This document shows positions 1 to 9,278 of a DNA stretch of 64,000 bases, in pieces. The notes under the pieces are model-generated. The model was not told where the DNA came from. It was given only the letters and a program-made list of their open reading frames with translations, and did no database searches. The number at the start of each line of letters is the position of its first letter. Position 1 is the stretch's first letter. Source of the stretch: DATAOG01 sp963798075 (GTDB lineage: Bacteria; Pseudomonadota; Alphaproteobacteria; Geminicoccales; Geminicoccaceae); assembly GCA_963798075.1 (NCBI GenBank), contig CAWCRU010000011.1, positions 70,133-134,132 on the forward strand, read 5' to 3'. The position numbers and the translations under genes were made by a program.

Positions 1-504
1 GGCGGGGCCGGTCAGGATCAGCTGTTCGGTCAGGGCGGCAACGACACCCTCGCGGGCGGCGCCGGCGATGACGCGCTGGTCGGGGGTGCGGGCGACGATC
101 GGCTCGCGGGCGGTCCGGGCGCCGACCGGCTGTTCGGCGGCGCCGGCGACGATCGGCTCACGGGCGGCCCGGGGGCCGACCAGCTGAAGGGCGGGGCCGG
201 CCAGGACACCTTCGTGATCTCGGACCCGGGCACAGGCGTCGACAGGATCACCGATTTCACGACCGGCGCCGACGGCGACCGCCTGGCGTTCGCGGCAGGC
301 GTGCTCGAGGGGTTCGATCCCGCGACCTCGAACCTGGCGGCGTTCTTCGACGTCGATCAGCAGAGCAATGGCGCGCTCCTGCGGGTCAACGGCGATGGCG
401 CCGGCAACGACTTCGTCGCGGTGGCTCTGCTCCAGGGGGTGAGCGGGGTCTCGGTCAACGATCTCGTGGTCCACCCCGACCAGAGCGTCTCGATCCAGTC
501 CTGA
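1..504 (+). CDS. RTX-type calcium-binding repeat protein, C-terminal part
   Basis: The window opens inside this gene; frame 1 is open from the first base to the TGA at 502-504, so the N-terminus lies upstream. The first ~70 residues are glycine- and aspartate-rich nonapeptide repeats of the GGxGxDxLxGG type (for example GGAGDDALVGG, GGAGDDRLTGG), the calcium-binding beta-roll of hemolysin-type proteins. A repeat-free tail of ~95 residues follows, starting DTFVISDPGTGVDRITDF, the usual shape of the C-terminal region recognised by type I (ABC/HlyD/TolC) secretion. The protein is therefore probably secreted and calcium-dependent. Its enzymatic or adhesive function cannot be told because the N-terminal domain is missing. 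Confidence 0.9.
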   Translation, partial: GGAGQDQLFGQGGNDTLAGGAGDDALVGGAGDDRLAGGPGADRLFGGAGDDRLTGGPGADQLKGGAGQDTFVISDPGTGVDRITDFTTGADGDRLAFAAGVLEGFDPATSNLAAFFDVDQQSNGALLRVNGDGAGNDFVAVALLQGVSGVSVNDLVVHPDQSVSIQS

Positions 505-506
505 GC

Positions 507-531
507 GCTCGCGCTTGCCAAGCGGGCGAGC
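507..531 (+). terminator. Stem-loop just after the RTX gene, possible terminator
   Basis: The arms GCTCGCGCTT and AAGC(GG)GCGAGC can pair around a short loop with a two-base bulge, three bases after the RTX stop codon. No T-run follows, so intrinsic termination is only possible. Confidence 0.3.
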
Positions 532-591
532 AGGCTCGTAGATCAGCAGCGGACGCAACCCCAGTGGCGGACGCGACGCCAAAGGACGCCC

Positions 592-829
592 ATGAAGCTC
601 GCGCTGTTGCCGACCGGCGAGGCGGTGCGCCCGGTCGACGTCAAACGCATCCGGATCGAAGCCGGCGACGCCGCTGCTCGAGCAGGAGGTGGAACGCTAT
701 GCCGTGGTCATCGAGCTGATCGACGCGGCCCCCTGGACGATCCGGGCCGGGCTATCCCTGGAAGACGCGAGCTCGCTCAGCCGGCGCTGCTGCCAGGCGG
801 TCAACGAAAGCCTGGCGCCGCAAGCGTGA
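592..829 (+). pseudogene. Small unknown protein, frameshifted
   Basis: An ATG at 592 opens a frame reading MKLALLPTGEAVRPVDVKR, which loses coding character near 665-672. From there the next frame continues with TPLLEQEVERYAVVIELID and later AAPWTIRAGLSLEDASSL up to the TGA at 827-829. Joining the two gives a protein of about 79 residues, and the span is one base over a multiple of three, consistent with one indel. The family is not recognised. It lies 50 bases upstream of a glycosyltransferase on the same strand, so it may belong to that surface-polysaccharide group. The break could be a sequencing error. Confidence 0.5.
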
Positions 830-879
830 CCTTTGCCGCCGCCGCGCCGATCCCACCCCGGTGATCTGATCCTCCGCGC

Positions 880-1973
880 ATGCAGCACACCCTCTTCTAC
901 TTTCCCGACTATGCGCATGCCAATCCCTATCAATCGCTGTTGTATTCCGGCATCGACGCCGTCTTCCACAGCCAGAGCGGCACCATCGAGGATGCCCGTC
1001 TCAAGCTGCAGCGCCAGGCGTGGGACAGCCGGGTGATCTTCCACCTACATTGGGAGGACGCGATCTACCGGCATCTGCCAGGCGAGGGCGAGGCGCTCGC
1101 CGAATGCCAGCGCTTCCTCGACCAGCTCGAGAGCTTCCAGGACGAGGGCGGGCTCTTTCTCTGGACGCTGCACAATCTTGCACCCCACGACGGCCGCTAT
1201 CTCGAGGTCCACCGCGAGCTCTTCGCCAAGCTCGCGAGCCTCGCCGATCAGATCCACCTGCACTCCTACGCCGCGCTCGAGGAGCTGGAGCGGGAGCGCG
1301 TCCTCGGTCGCGACAAGATCACGGTCGTGCCCCACGGCAACTACCGGCCCGTATTCCCCAATCCCGGCCCGCTCACGCCGGGCGCGGCCGAGGGCGGCCG
1401 GCGCTTTTTGCTGTTCGGCCGGCTCGGCCGCTACAAGGGCGGTCAGGAGCTGGTGCGAAGCTTCGCCGGGCTCGACGATCCGGAGTCCCTGCTGACCCTC
1501 GCCGGCAAGCAGATCGACCCGATCGATCTGTCCGGGCTGCCGGCGGCGGTCTGCGAGCGGATCGCGGTGCAGGATCGCTACCTCAGCGATGCCGAGCTCC
1601 TGCAGACATTTGCCGACGCCCACTTCGTGGTCCGCCCTATCGCGCCAGCCTGACCTCGGGCACGGTGCTGCTCGCGCTGTCGCTCGCGCGGCCGGTGATC
1701 GTGCCCCGCCTGCCGACGCTGGCTGAACTCGTGATCGACGGCGACAATGGCCTTTTGTTCGCGCCCGATGATCCCGCAGCCCTCGGCGCCGCGCTCGGGC
1801 GCGCCAGCCGGCTTGACGCCGATGCCTGGCGGCAGATGGCCGCGCGGGCCTTCGCGACCGCCAACCGCTACGACTGGCGGCTGATCGGTCGCCTTTTGTC
1901 GGGCCTGCTCTACCGTCTGATCGCGACGCCGCGGGTACGCCGCGCCGCGGGCGCACGGGTGGCCGAGGGCTAG
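880..1973 (+). pseudogene. GT4-like glycosyltransferase with one-base frameshift
   Basis: The protein begins MQHTLFYFPDYAHANPYQ and has a GT-B fold layout. An N-terminal half carries LHWEDAIYR and WTLHNLAPHD (typical acceptor-side loops of GT4-like enzymes). A C-terminal half carries LLFGRLGRYKGGQELVRSF, the donor-binding start, and later LAELVIDGDNGLLF, the E-x7-E-like donor signature. The reading frame breaks at 1635-1638 inside a short C run: HFVVRP is followed by PYRASLTSGTVLLAL only in the +2 frame. Restoring one C gives 364 residues. The role is probably sugar transfer in exopolysaccharide or LPS synthesis. All conserved parts are present, so a read error is as likely as inactivation. 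Confidence 0.75.
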
Positions 1974-1986
1974 GGGGCGGCGGCCG

Positions 1987-2478
1987 ATGGCGGTCCAGCC
2001 CGACGCCCCGATCCTGCCGCCCGGCCTGCTCGACCGGTTGCGCGGCGCGCTCGCGGTGGTCCGCCCGCAGCGGGTCGTCACCACCGGCGAACAGCCGCCC
2101 GCCGCGCCCGCGGCCGCCATCCGCGCGCCGGCCGCGAACGCACCGCGCGCGGTGATCTTCGTCACCGTCTTCGGCCTCTCGATCCAGGCGCTCGAGGAGG
2201 TGCTCGAGGTCGTGATGCGGGAGGGCCAGGACGCGCCGGTCAGTCCGGTGTTCCTCACCGATTCGCTCGAGTTCAAGCCGTTTCGCGCGCGCCGGCTGCG
2301 CTTCGAGTACCTGCCCGATGGCGGCCGTCAGCAGCGCTTCGCGCCCGATCTCGACTGGCGGGCCTACGAGCGCCGCCGCTACCGTCTGCTGGTCGCGAAG
2401 TGGCGGCCGCAATCTTTGATCTCGTTCGGCACGCCGCCGCCTGCGGACTGCGCCGCTGCGATCAAGTCGCTGACCTGA
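1987..2478 (+). CDS. Conserved protein of unknown function beside glycosyltransferase
   Basis: A 163-residue protein starting 13 bases after the glycosyltransferase, with a purine/G-rich stretch before the ATG. Residues ~54-75 (RAVIFVTVFGLSIQALEEVL) look like a beta-strand/helix opening of a Rossmann-like fold, followed by a charged segment rich in Arg and Tyr. No signal peptide and no membrane helix are evident. I do not recognise the family. Close spacing and same-strand orientation suggest co-transcription with the sugar transferase and a part in surface polysaccharide metabolism, but that is inference only. Confidence 0.6.
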   Translation: MAVQPDAPILPPGLLDRLRGALAVVRPQRVVTTGEQPPAAPAAAIRAPAANAPRAVIFVTVFGLSIQALEEVLEVVMREGQDAPVSPVFLTDSLEFKPFRARRLRFEYLPDGGRQQRFAPDLDWRAYERRRYRLLVAKWRPQSLISFGTPPPADCAAAIKSLT

Positions 2479-2488
2479 GGGCGGCCGC

Positions 2489-4486
2489 TCAGCCGCCGTT
2501 GAGCCGCAGCCACTGCTCGGCCCGGGCCCGGGTTGCGGCGGCGGTCGCGGGCGGCAGCGCGGGCAAAAGCTCGGCCAGCAGGCGCTTGCCCTTGGCGTCG
2601 CCCATGGCGCCCGCGATCTCGTAGCGGAAGAGCGCCTCCGCAGGGTCGGCCGCGACCCCGAGCCCGGCCCGGTAGATGGTCCCGATCTCGGTCTCGGCCC
2701 GCGGGTAGCCGCGCGCGGAGGCGAGCTCGAGCAGGCGCAACGCCTCGGCCTGGTCCTGGGGTACGCCGGCGCCGTTGAGATAGGCGAGCCCGAGGTGGAA
2801 GGCGCCGTGCTGATTGCCGAGATCCGAGGCTTTCCTGAACCAGCGATTGGCCTCGAGCGGGTCCTTGGCGACGTACTCGCCCCGCGCGTACATCATCCCG
2901 AGATTGTCCATGGCCGCGGTCTGGCCGAGGTCGGCCGCGCGCTGGTAGAGATCGAAGGCTTTGGCGAGGTCGCGCTCGACGCCCAGGCCCTCGCGGTAGT
3001 AGAGCGCGAGATTGTCCATCGCGTTCGGCCAATAGTTCGCGACCGACAGCTCGAGCCAGCTGCGGGCATGGACGAACGACTGGGGCACTCCCCAGCCTTC
3101 GCGGTAGGCGCGCGCGATCCCGACCCGGCCGCGGTCGTTGCCGCGCAGCGCCGCCTGCCGGTAGTCGTCGGCCGAGCGCCGCTCGTCGCGCGCCACGCCG
3201 CGGCCGGTCAGGTACATGTAGGCCCGATTGCTGAACGCCGCGCCATAGCCCGCTGCCGCCGCCTGGTCGTAGAAATGGCGCGCCTCGTCGAACCGCTCGG
3301 CGACGTCGAGCGCCCGGCCGAGCTGGAACGAGAGGCGCGGGCTGTCGGGCTCGCGCGCGAGATCCTGGGCGCAGGTCCGGATCGCAAGGCGCGTGTTGAC
3401 GAGGCCGGTGCGGACCGCCGGCGCGACCCGCAGCGGGTCCTGATCGTCGGCGGCGACCAGATCGCACGGCCGGATGTAGCTCTCGAGCGAGCCTTCGATC
3501 GGGGCCGCCGCGGGCGCCGGCAGGCTCAGCGGGTGCGGCTCGGCGCCGCGGCGGACCAGGAGCTGGCGCCGGTCCGCGGCCGCCGGGGCCATCGGCGAGC
3601 CCGGGAAGCTGTGCAGGAAGGCGTCGAAGTCGGCCGGATCGTTGCTGCTGCGGATCTCGTTCCAGAGCACGCTCGCGACCGTGATCTGGCCGTTCTCGGC
3701 CGGTGCCGCCGGGGGCGTGACGGCCGCCTGGTCGGGGGCCCGATGGAAATAGAACTCATGCTCGAGCGAGCCCGAGATCCAGGGCAGCTGGAGGCCGTCG
3801 GTTGCCTCGCGGACGCGGCCGCGGACCTGCCGGAACAGATCGAAGATCTCGACGTCGGGCCGGCCGAGCGCGGTCACCAGGGCGGCGGTGAACGGGCTGT
3901 TGCCGCCGACCCCGTCGAGCGCCAACTCGCCGGCGGCGGTCGCATAGGCGATCAGGCTCTCGCTCGAGCCGCGCTCGACGCTCGCAAGACCGTTGCCGAA
4001 GGCGTCCGCGAACGCGCCGAAGGGATTGTTGCGGCAGGCATCCAGGATCACGATCGTGATCCCGACCCTGGTGCGCTGGATCAGGGCCATGATCTGGTTG
4101 AGCGACGGCGCCTGGCCCGGCAGCTGGTCGGGCGATCGCAGCTTGATGTCGGTCGGCAGCAGGTAGTTGATGCCGCGATATTGGACGCCGTGTCCGGCGT
4201 AGTAGAAGAGCGCGGTGTCGCCGTCGGCGAGCTCGGCGTGCAGGCGCTGGACGCCGGCCTCGAACTGCGCCAGGCTGGCGTCCTCGAGCAGGACGACCTG
4301 GAAGCCGAGCTCGCTGAGCACGCCGGCGATCGCGCGGGCGTCGTTGCGCGGATTGTCGAGAGGAGCGAAGCCATAGGCGCCGTTGCCGATCACGAGGGCG
4401 TGCCGGGCGGCCGCCTGCGCTGCCGGCGAGGCGCAGGCGGCCGCGATCATGGCCGCCGCGACAATCGTCAATGCCAGCAAGCTCAT
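2489..4486 (-). CDS. Exported caspase-family (C14) protein with SEL1 repeats
   Basis: I start the gene at the ATG at 4484-4486, because it puts a signal peptide (MSLLALTIVAAAMIAAACAS, probable cleavage after AQA) at the N-terminus; the frame is open ~27 codons further upstream. Residues ~28-245 are a caspase/peptidase C14 domain with HALVIGNGAY, the catalytic histidine in YYAGHG (H99) and the catalytic cysteine in LDACRNNPF (C151). A linker follows, then about seven SEL1-type TPR units (for example GRGVARDERRSADDYRQAAL and GLGVERDLAKAFDLYQRAAD) to the C-terminus. The predicted site is the periplasm. The protein converges with the preceding gene and is divergent from the exported/lipoprotein genes at 4777-6653. 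It may be a bacterial orthocaspase or a scaffold; the substrate is unknown. Confidence 0.87.
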   Translation of the reverse strand: MSLLALTIVAAAMIAAACASPAAQAAARHALVIGNGAYGFAPLDNPRNDARAIAGVLSELGFQVVLLEDASLAQFEAGVQRLHAELADGDTALFYYAGHGVQYRGINYLLPTDIKLRSPDQLPGQAPSLNQIMALIQRTRVGITIVILDACRNNPFGAFADAFGNGLASVERGSSESLIAYATAAGELALDGVGGNSPFTAALVTALGRPDVEIFDLFRQVRGRVREATDGLQLPWISGSLEHEFYFHRAPDQAAVTPPAAPAENGQITVASVLWNEIRSSNDPADFDAFLHSFPGSPMAPAAADRRQLLVRRGAEPHPLSLPAPAAAPIEGSLESYIRPCDLVAADDQDPLRVAPAVRTGLVNTRLAIRTCAQDLAREPDSPRLSFQLGRALDVAERFDEARHFYDQAAAAGYGAAFSNRAYMYLTGRGVARDERRSADDYRQAALRGNDRGRVGIARAYREGWGVPQSFVHARSWLELSVANYWPNAMDNLALYYREGLGVERDLAKAFDLYQRAADLGQTAAMDNLGMMYARGEYVAKDPLEANRWFRKASDLGNQHGAFHLGLAYLNGAGVPQDQAEALRLLELASARGYPRAETEIGTIYRAGLGVAADPAEALFRYEIAGAMGDAKGKRLLAELLPALPPATAAATRARAEQWLRLNGG

Positions 4487-4776
4487 GTGCCCGGCAGCGA
4501 TAATCGTCGCGGCCTGCCGCCGCCGGCCTCGCTGACCAAGCGTCCACAAGGACCCCGCTCTTACCACCCTGTGCTCCGTCTATCCCGAATAGATTAACCG
4601 TGTTTCACCTGACGGTGGCAGCGGCAGAGGAGAATATTGCCGTTTCTACGGCGTGCCAAGCCGCGTCATTCTGGAGCATACTGGGCGATCGGCATCACTG
4701 AAGGGGATCGTCTCGTGATCCGCAAGACCGCCAAGCCCGATCGGGCCCGCCGCGATCCGAGCCACGGGATCCGGTC

Positions 4777-5100
4777 GTGAAGTACCTCGCGACGCTCTGC
4801 TCGAGCCTGCGGGCGCTGATGATCGCGGCGCTCGCCGGCGGTCCGGCCGGCACCGCCACCACCGCCTATGCCCAGAGCAGCGCCGAGCGCGAGGCCGCGC
4901 AATGGAATTCGGCCCAAGGCATTGGCACCGTCACCGCCTACCAGCGCTATCTCGAGCAGTATCCCCTGGGCCGCCATGCGGGCGAGGCCTTTCGCCACAT
5001 CGTCGAGCTGACGATCGACCCCGACGCGGCGATCGCTCCCGGCGCCGGTCCGGGCGGCGCCAGCCGGACGAGCCGCGGCGTCGTGGTCGATCTCTATTGA
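4777..5100 (+). CDS. Small exported protein of unknown function
   Basis: A 107-residue protein with a Sec signal peptide (hydrophobic ALMIAALAGGPAGTA region, cleavage probably at AYAQS). The mature part contains AAQWNSAQGIGTVTAYQRYL followed by EQYPLGRHAGEAF, a single helical unit that resembles the linker found after caspase domains in the neighbouring proteins (compare LWNEIRSSNDPADFDAFLHS in the gene at 2489-4486 and WQSIRDSRDSTALGAFLERF in the gene at 6691-9270). It could therefore be a partner or a split-off domain of the caspase proteins. It is divergent from the caspase gene at 2489-4486, with a 290-bp shared upstream region. Confidence 0.65.
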   Translation: MKYLATLCSSLRALMIAALAGGPAGTATTAYAQSSAEREAAQWNSAQGIGTVTAYQRYLEQYPLGRHAGEAFRHIVELTIDPDAAIAPGAGPGGASRTSRGVVVDLY

Positions 5101-5222
5101 TGATGATTGCGAGGCTGTCCCCCATGAGCGCTCTGCCGGCCGGTGACGGCTGCGCCGACGAGGTGAAGAGTCATGCTAAGATGGGGGCCGGCTCGCGACC
5201 TCGGTTGTGGAGAGGGCAGGTG

Positions 5223-6653
5223 ATGCGCCACTACGCCTCTGGCCTCGGCCTGATGATGCTGGCACTCGGCGGCTGCGCGACGTCGCCGCCGCCGGAGCTG
5301 GGCTATCTGGCACCGACCGGGGTGCCGCCGACCGCCCGCAGCGCCGCGATCGCGCAGGAGCCCGAGCTGGTGCTGGGCAATCTGGTCGACCGGCTGCAGC
5401 AGTCGGACTTCAAGGTCACCCATCTCGACGAGCAGGCGGGTGACGTCGTCGTCGAATACGGCGGCGACCCCGAGCCCTACGTCGATTGCGGCTGGCTGGT
5501 CACCTATCGGACCGGGGCGCTCAACCGGATCCCGGCGGCGAGCGCGAGCGCGACCTTCGATCGCGTGGTCCAGAAGCGCCGGGTCAAGCTGACGCGTGAT
5601 TTGCGGCTCGACGGCCGCATGGTGATCCGGTTCGATCGCGAAGGTCCGGATACCCTGGTGACCCCGGCCACGACCTATGTGCTGACCAAGACGATCGACG
5701 AGACCTGGCCCAACGGCACCCAGCGCGGCCAAACGCGCGAGACGATCAGCTTCGCAACAGGCGAGATCGGCAAGTTCAGCAAAGGCACGGTCTGCCAGCC
5801 GAACGGCCGGCTCGAGCGGGTGGTGCTCGACAGCCTGCCGGCGACCTCGATGGTCCGGTCGCCGGCGCCCGCGGCGGGTCCGGTGATCGCCAGCGAGTCC
5901 CTCGCGCCGCCGCCCGGCCTGCCGGAGCCCGGCTCCACCCCGCCGCTCGCGGCGCCGCCGATCCGGCTGCAGTCGAGCGCGCCCGTGGAGACCCAGGTCG
6001 CCGCGGCGACCGCAGCGCTCGAGTGTGCCGCGGTCGATGCCAGCTTCGGCTCCGACCGCAGCGTCCGCCTGACCGGCTATGTCAGCAGCGAGCAGGACCG
6101 TGACCGGCTGCGCCAGTCGCTGGCTCGGATCGCCGGCCTCGGCGCGGTCGACGCGACCGAGCTCGAGGTCGCGCCGCGGCCGACCTGCGAGCTCTTGCAG
6201 GTGCTGGCACCCTATAGCGGCGCCGGCTCGAGCGCCGCTCCCGGTCTCGAGATCACGACCGCCGACCGCAACACGGTCCTGCGCGAGGGCGACGCTCTGA
6301 CGCTCGACATCTTCCTGCCGCCCTCGGCCCGCTATCTCTATCTCGGCTACGTGCAGCACGATGGCCGGGTCGGCTACATCACGACCATGCCAGTGCAAAA
6401 GTGGGCCGAAGACACCGGCGCGATCCGCTACGATACCGGCTTCCAGATCTCGGCGCCGTTCGGCCGCGAGATGATCGTGGCGGTGGCCTCGACCAAGCCG
6501 CTGTTCGACGAGCCGCGGCCGGCCTACGAGCCCGCGGCCGACTACATCAAAACCCTCCAGCAGCGGCTGGGCCTGCTCCAGGCGAGCGGTCCGGCCGGCT
6601 CGGTCGCGACCAGCCACCTGTTCATCACGACCCAGCCCGTGCCCTCGTCCTGA
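5223..6653 (+). CDS. Lipoprotein with C-terminal DUF4384 domain
   Basis: The start at 5223 is preferred over longer in-frame options because it gives a classic lipoprotein signal ending LALGGC (Cys18), following a GAGGGCAGG ribosome-binding stretch. Residues ~50-210 form a beta-rich domain of unknown type with repeated polar strands. Residues ~265-330 (SVRLTGYVSSEQDRDRLRQS) look like a BON-like secretion/envelope domain. Residues ~345-420 (VLREGDALTLDIFLPPSARY) match the DUF4384 pattern often found with caspase-like or serine/threonine kinase systems. The protein is likely attached to the outer or inner membrane facing the periplasm. It lies between two caspase/SEL1 genes, so a common pathway is plausible. 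Confidence 0.8.
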   Translation: MRHYASGLGLMMLALGGCATSPPPELGYLAPTGVPPTARSAAIAQEPELVLGNLVDRLQQSDFKVTHLDEQAGDVVVEYGGDPEPYVDCGWLVTYRTGALNRIPAASASATFDRVVQKRRVKLTRDLRLDGRMVIRFDREGPDTLVTPATTYVLTKTIDETWPNGTQRGQTRETISFATGEIGKFSKGTVCQPNGRLERVVLDSLPATSMVRSPAPAAGPVIASESLAPPPGLPEPGSTPPLAAPPIRLQSSAPVETQVAAATAALECAAVDASFGSDRSVRLTGYVSSEQDRDRLRQSLARIAGLGAVDATELEVAPRPTCELLQVLAPYSGAGSSAAPGLEITTADRNTVLREGDALTLDIFLPPSARYLYLGYVQHDGRVGYITTMPVQKWAEDTGAIRYDTGFQISAPFGREMIVAVASTKPLFDEPRPAYEPAADYIKTLQQRLGLLQASGPAGSVATSHLFITTQPVPSS

Positions 6654-6690
6654 GGCGGGCAGGCCACGATCGCGGACCGCGGCGGCTGAC

Positions 6691-9270
6691 ATGCGCAGGC
6701 TGATCCAGCTCCTGCTGGTCCTGGTCCTGGCCGCGCCCCTGCCGGCGACCGCCGCGGTTCCCAGACAGGACCCGCAGGACCCGCCGGGGGCTGTCCAGCG
6801 CGTCGCCCTGGTGATCGGCAACGGCCGCTATCAGTATCTCGATCAGCTCGCCAACCCGGCCAACGATGCCCGCGCGGTCGCGGCGACGCTCTGGGATCTC
6901 GGCTTCGAAGTCATCGAGGTGATCGACGCCGACCTCGGCCAGATGCTGGCGGCGATGACCACCTTCGCCGGCCGGCTGCGGCCCGGCACGGAGGCGCTGT
7001 TCTACTATGCCGGCCACGCCGTGCAGTGGAACGGCGCCAATTTCCTGCTGCCGGTCGCGGCCCGGGTCGCAAGCAACGCCGACCTTTTCAACCAGGCGAT
7101 CGACGCCGGCGCCGTGGTCCGGATCATGGACAAGGCGGGCGCCCGCCTGAACATCGTGATCCTGGACTCCTGCCGCAACAACCCATTCCCGGGCGGCATC
7201 GCCGAGGGTTCCGCGGGCCTCGCCGAGACGCGCGGCCAGGGTGCCGAGATGCTGATCGGCTATGCCACCGCGCCCGGCACGGTCGCGAGCGACGGCGAGG
7301 GCCAACACAGTCCCTACACGGCCGCCCTGCTCAAGTATCTCGAGCAGCCGGGCCTCGAGGTCGGGACCTTGTTCCGGCGGGTGCGGGCCGAGGTCCGGCT
7401 GACGACCGAAGGCCAGCAGATCCCCTGGGTGTCGAGCTCGCTCGAGAGCGAGTTCTACTTCCACCCGGCGGGCCAGCCCGCGATCCAGCTGGCGGCGCTC
7501 GGCGATTCGCCGACCGACACGCTCGGCATGCTGCCGCCCTCGGCGGTGGTCGAGCTGGCCTATTGGCAGTCGATCAGGGACAGCCGCGATTCCACCGCGC
7601 TCGGAGCGTTCCTTGAACGTTTTCCGGACGGCAACTTCGCGGACCTCGCAAGGCGCCGGCTGGTCGAGCTGCGCACGGCCGGCGGCAGCGCGGGCCCGCC
7701 GCCCACGCCGGCCGCCGCCTCGGACACGATCGAGAGCTTCGTCGGGGTCGGTCCGGTGCCGGTCGCGCTCGCCCTGCCGACGGGCGTCGATGCCAGCCGG
7801 CTGCGGGTTCGCCTCGACCAGCTGCCGGGCAATGGCGAGCTTACGCTGGCGGGCGGCGAGCTTCTGGTCAGCGGCGACCGGCTGACCACGGGCATGCTCG
7901 GCCAGCTGCGCTTTCAGCCGCATCTCGGCAGCCGCGGCACCCAGGACCGCTTGCGCTACACGGTGCTCGCCGGCGCGTCCGAGGTCGCCCGCGGCGAGCT
8001 CGCGATCACCGCCGGCCTGCATCCCTGCGATACGCTGGGCGGCCATCCGCACGACCCGCACCGGGTCTCGAACGGGGTCCGCATCGAGCTGGTCGACGCG
8101 CCCGCGGCGATCGCCGCCTGCCGGCGCGCGGTCGCGCAGTTTCCGGACGTACCGCGCTTCGCCGAGGAGCTGGGCCGCTCCTATCGCAGCGCCGGCGACT
8201 ACGGTCAGGCGATGCTCTGGCACCGGCGCGCAGCCGATGCCGGCTATTCGGCCGCCGAGGTCAGCCTCGGCAAAATGTATCGCGACGGTCTCGGGGTGGC
8301 CGTCGACGATGCCGAGGCGCTGCGCTGGTACCGCCTGGCGGCTGCGCAGGACGACAGCTGGGCCTGGGTCAGCCTCGGCATCATGGCGCGCGACGGCCGC
8401 GGCGGGCCGCAGGACTACGCCGAAGCGATGCGCCGGTTCCAGCGCGCGGCCGCAGCCGGCGACGACTGGGCCTTCACCAACATCGGCCGGATGTACATGG
8501 ACGGTCTCGGCGTGCCCCGCGACATCGAGCAGGCGGTCGCCTGGTTCAAGCGCGCCGCCGACATGGGCGACCTGCTCGCCGAGATCACGCTTGGGCGCAT
8601 CTATCGCGACGGCGAGGGGGTGGCCCAGGACTACGGCCGGGCGGTGCGCTGGTACCGGGCGGCGGCGGGGCAGGGCTTTGCCCACGCCGAGGCCCGGCTC
8701 GGCAAGCTGTACGAAGCCGGCCTGGGCGTGCCCCAGGACTACGCCGAAGCGCTCAAATGGTACCGGCGCGCCGCCGCGCAGGGCGAGGTCTGGTCGCACC
8801 GCTATCTCGGCCGGCTCTACGAGGCGGGCCTGGGGGTGCCCCGGGACGATCGCCAGGCGGTGCGCTGGTATCGGCTCGCGGCCGGGCAGGGCAATGCCTG
8901 GGCGGAGCGTGACCTGGGCCGGATGTACGAGGCCGGCCGCGGGGTCGAGCGCGATCTCGCGGAGGCCGCGATCTGGTACGCCCGCGCCGCCGGCCAGGAC
9001 GATGCCAAGGCGCGCGAGCTGTCGCTGCAGCGGCTGGGGGGTTTCCCCGAGGCCGCGCGCGTGGCTGCCGTCGAGCGGCTGTTGATCCTGGCGGGCCGCT
9101 TTCCGGGCCCGGCAAAGGGCCGCCTCGATCCGACCGCCCGGGCGGCGATCCAGGGGTTCCAGCGGGCGGCGGGCCTGCGCGCCGACGGCGCCGTCTCGAT
9201 CGACCTTTTGGTAGCGCTCGGCCGCGAGGTCGGCTTCGCGGCCGCGGGTCCGGACCGGGAGGAGCTCTGA
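6691..9270 (+). CDS. Exported caspase-family protein with SEL1 repeats and PG-binding domain
   Basis: An 859-residue protein with a signal peptide (MRRLIQLLLVLVLAAPLPAT). Residues ~37-265 are a C14 caspase domain: VALVIGNGRYQYL, histidine in YYAGHA (H109) and cysteine in LDSCRNNPF (C161). The middle (~345-440) is a beta-rich region of unknown type. Residues ~505-775 hold about seven SEL1 repeats at 36-residue spacing (GLGVPRDIEQAVAWFKRAAD and similar). The C-terminus (~790-850, LDPTARAAIQGFQRAAGLRA) resembles a peptidoglycan-binding type 1 domain, which would tether it to the cell wall. It lies 37 bp after the DUF4384 lipoprotein gene on the same strand, probably in one operon. It is related to the gene at 2489-4486 but has the extra wall-binding end. 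Confidence 0.88.
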   Translation: MRRLIQLLLVLVLAAPLPATAAVPRQDPQDPPGAVQRVALVIGNGRYQYLDQLANPANDARAVAATLWDLGFEVIEVIDADLGQMLAAMTTFAGRLRPGTEALFYYAGHAVQWNGANFLLPVAARVASNADLFNQAIDAGAVVRIMDKAGARLNIVILDSCRNNPFPGGIAEGSAGLAETRGQGAEMLIGYATAPGTVASDGEGQHSPYTAALLKYLEQPGLEVGTLFRRVRAEVRLTTEGQQIPWVSSSLESEFYFHPAGQPAIQLAALGDSPTDTLGMLPPSAVVELAYWQSIRDSRDSTALGAFLERFPDGNFADLARRRLVELRTAGGSAGPPPTPAAASDTIESFVGVGPVPVALALPTGVDASRLRVRLDQLPGNGELTLAGGELLVSGDRLTTGMLGQLRFQPHLGSRGTQDRLRYTVLAGASEVARGELAITAGLHPCDTLGGHPHDPHRVSNGVRIELVDAPAAIAACRRAVAQFPDVPRFAEELGRSYRSAGDYGQAMLWHRRAADAGYSAAEVSLGKMYRDGLGVAVDDAEALRWYRLAAAQDDSWAWVSLGIMARDGRGGPQDYAEAMRRFQRAAAAGDDWAFTNIGRMYMDGLGVPRDIEQAVAWFKRAADMGDLLAEITLGRIYRDGEGVAQDYGRAVRWYRAAAGQGFAHAEARLGKLYEAGLGVPQDYAEALKWYRRAAAQGEVWSHRYLGRLYEAGLGVPRDDRQAVRWYRLAAGQGNAWAERDLGRMYEAGRGVERDLAEAAIWYARAAGQDDAKARELSLQRLGGFPEAARVAAVERLLILAGRFPGPAKGRLDPTARAAIQGFQRAAGLRADGAVSIDLLVALGREVGFAAAGPDREEL

Positions 9271-9278
9271 GCCCGCCG

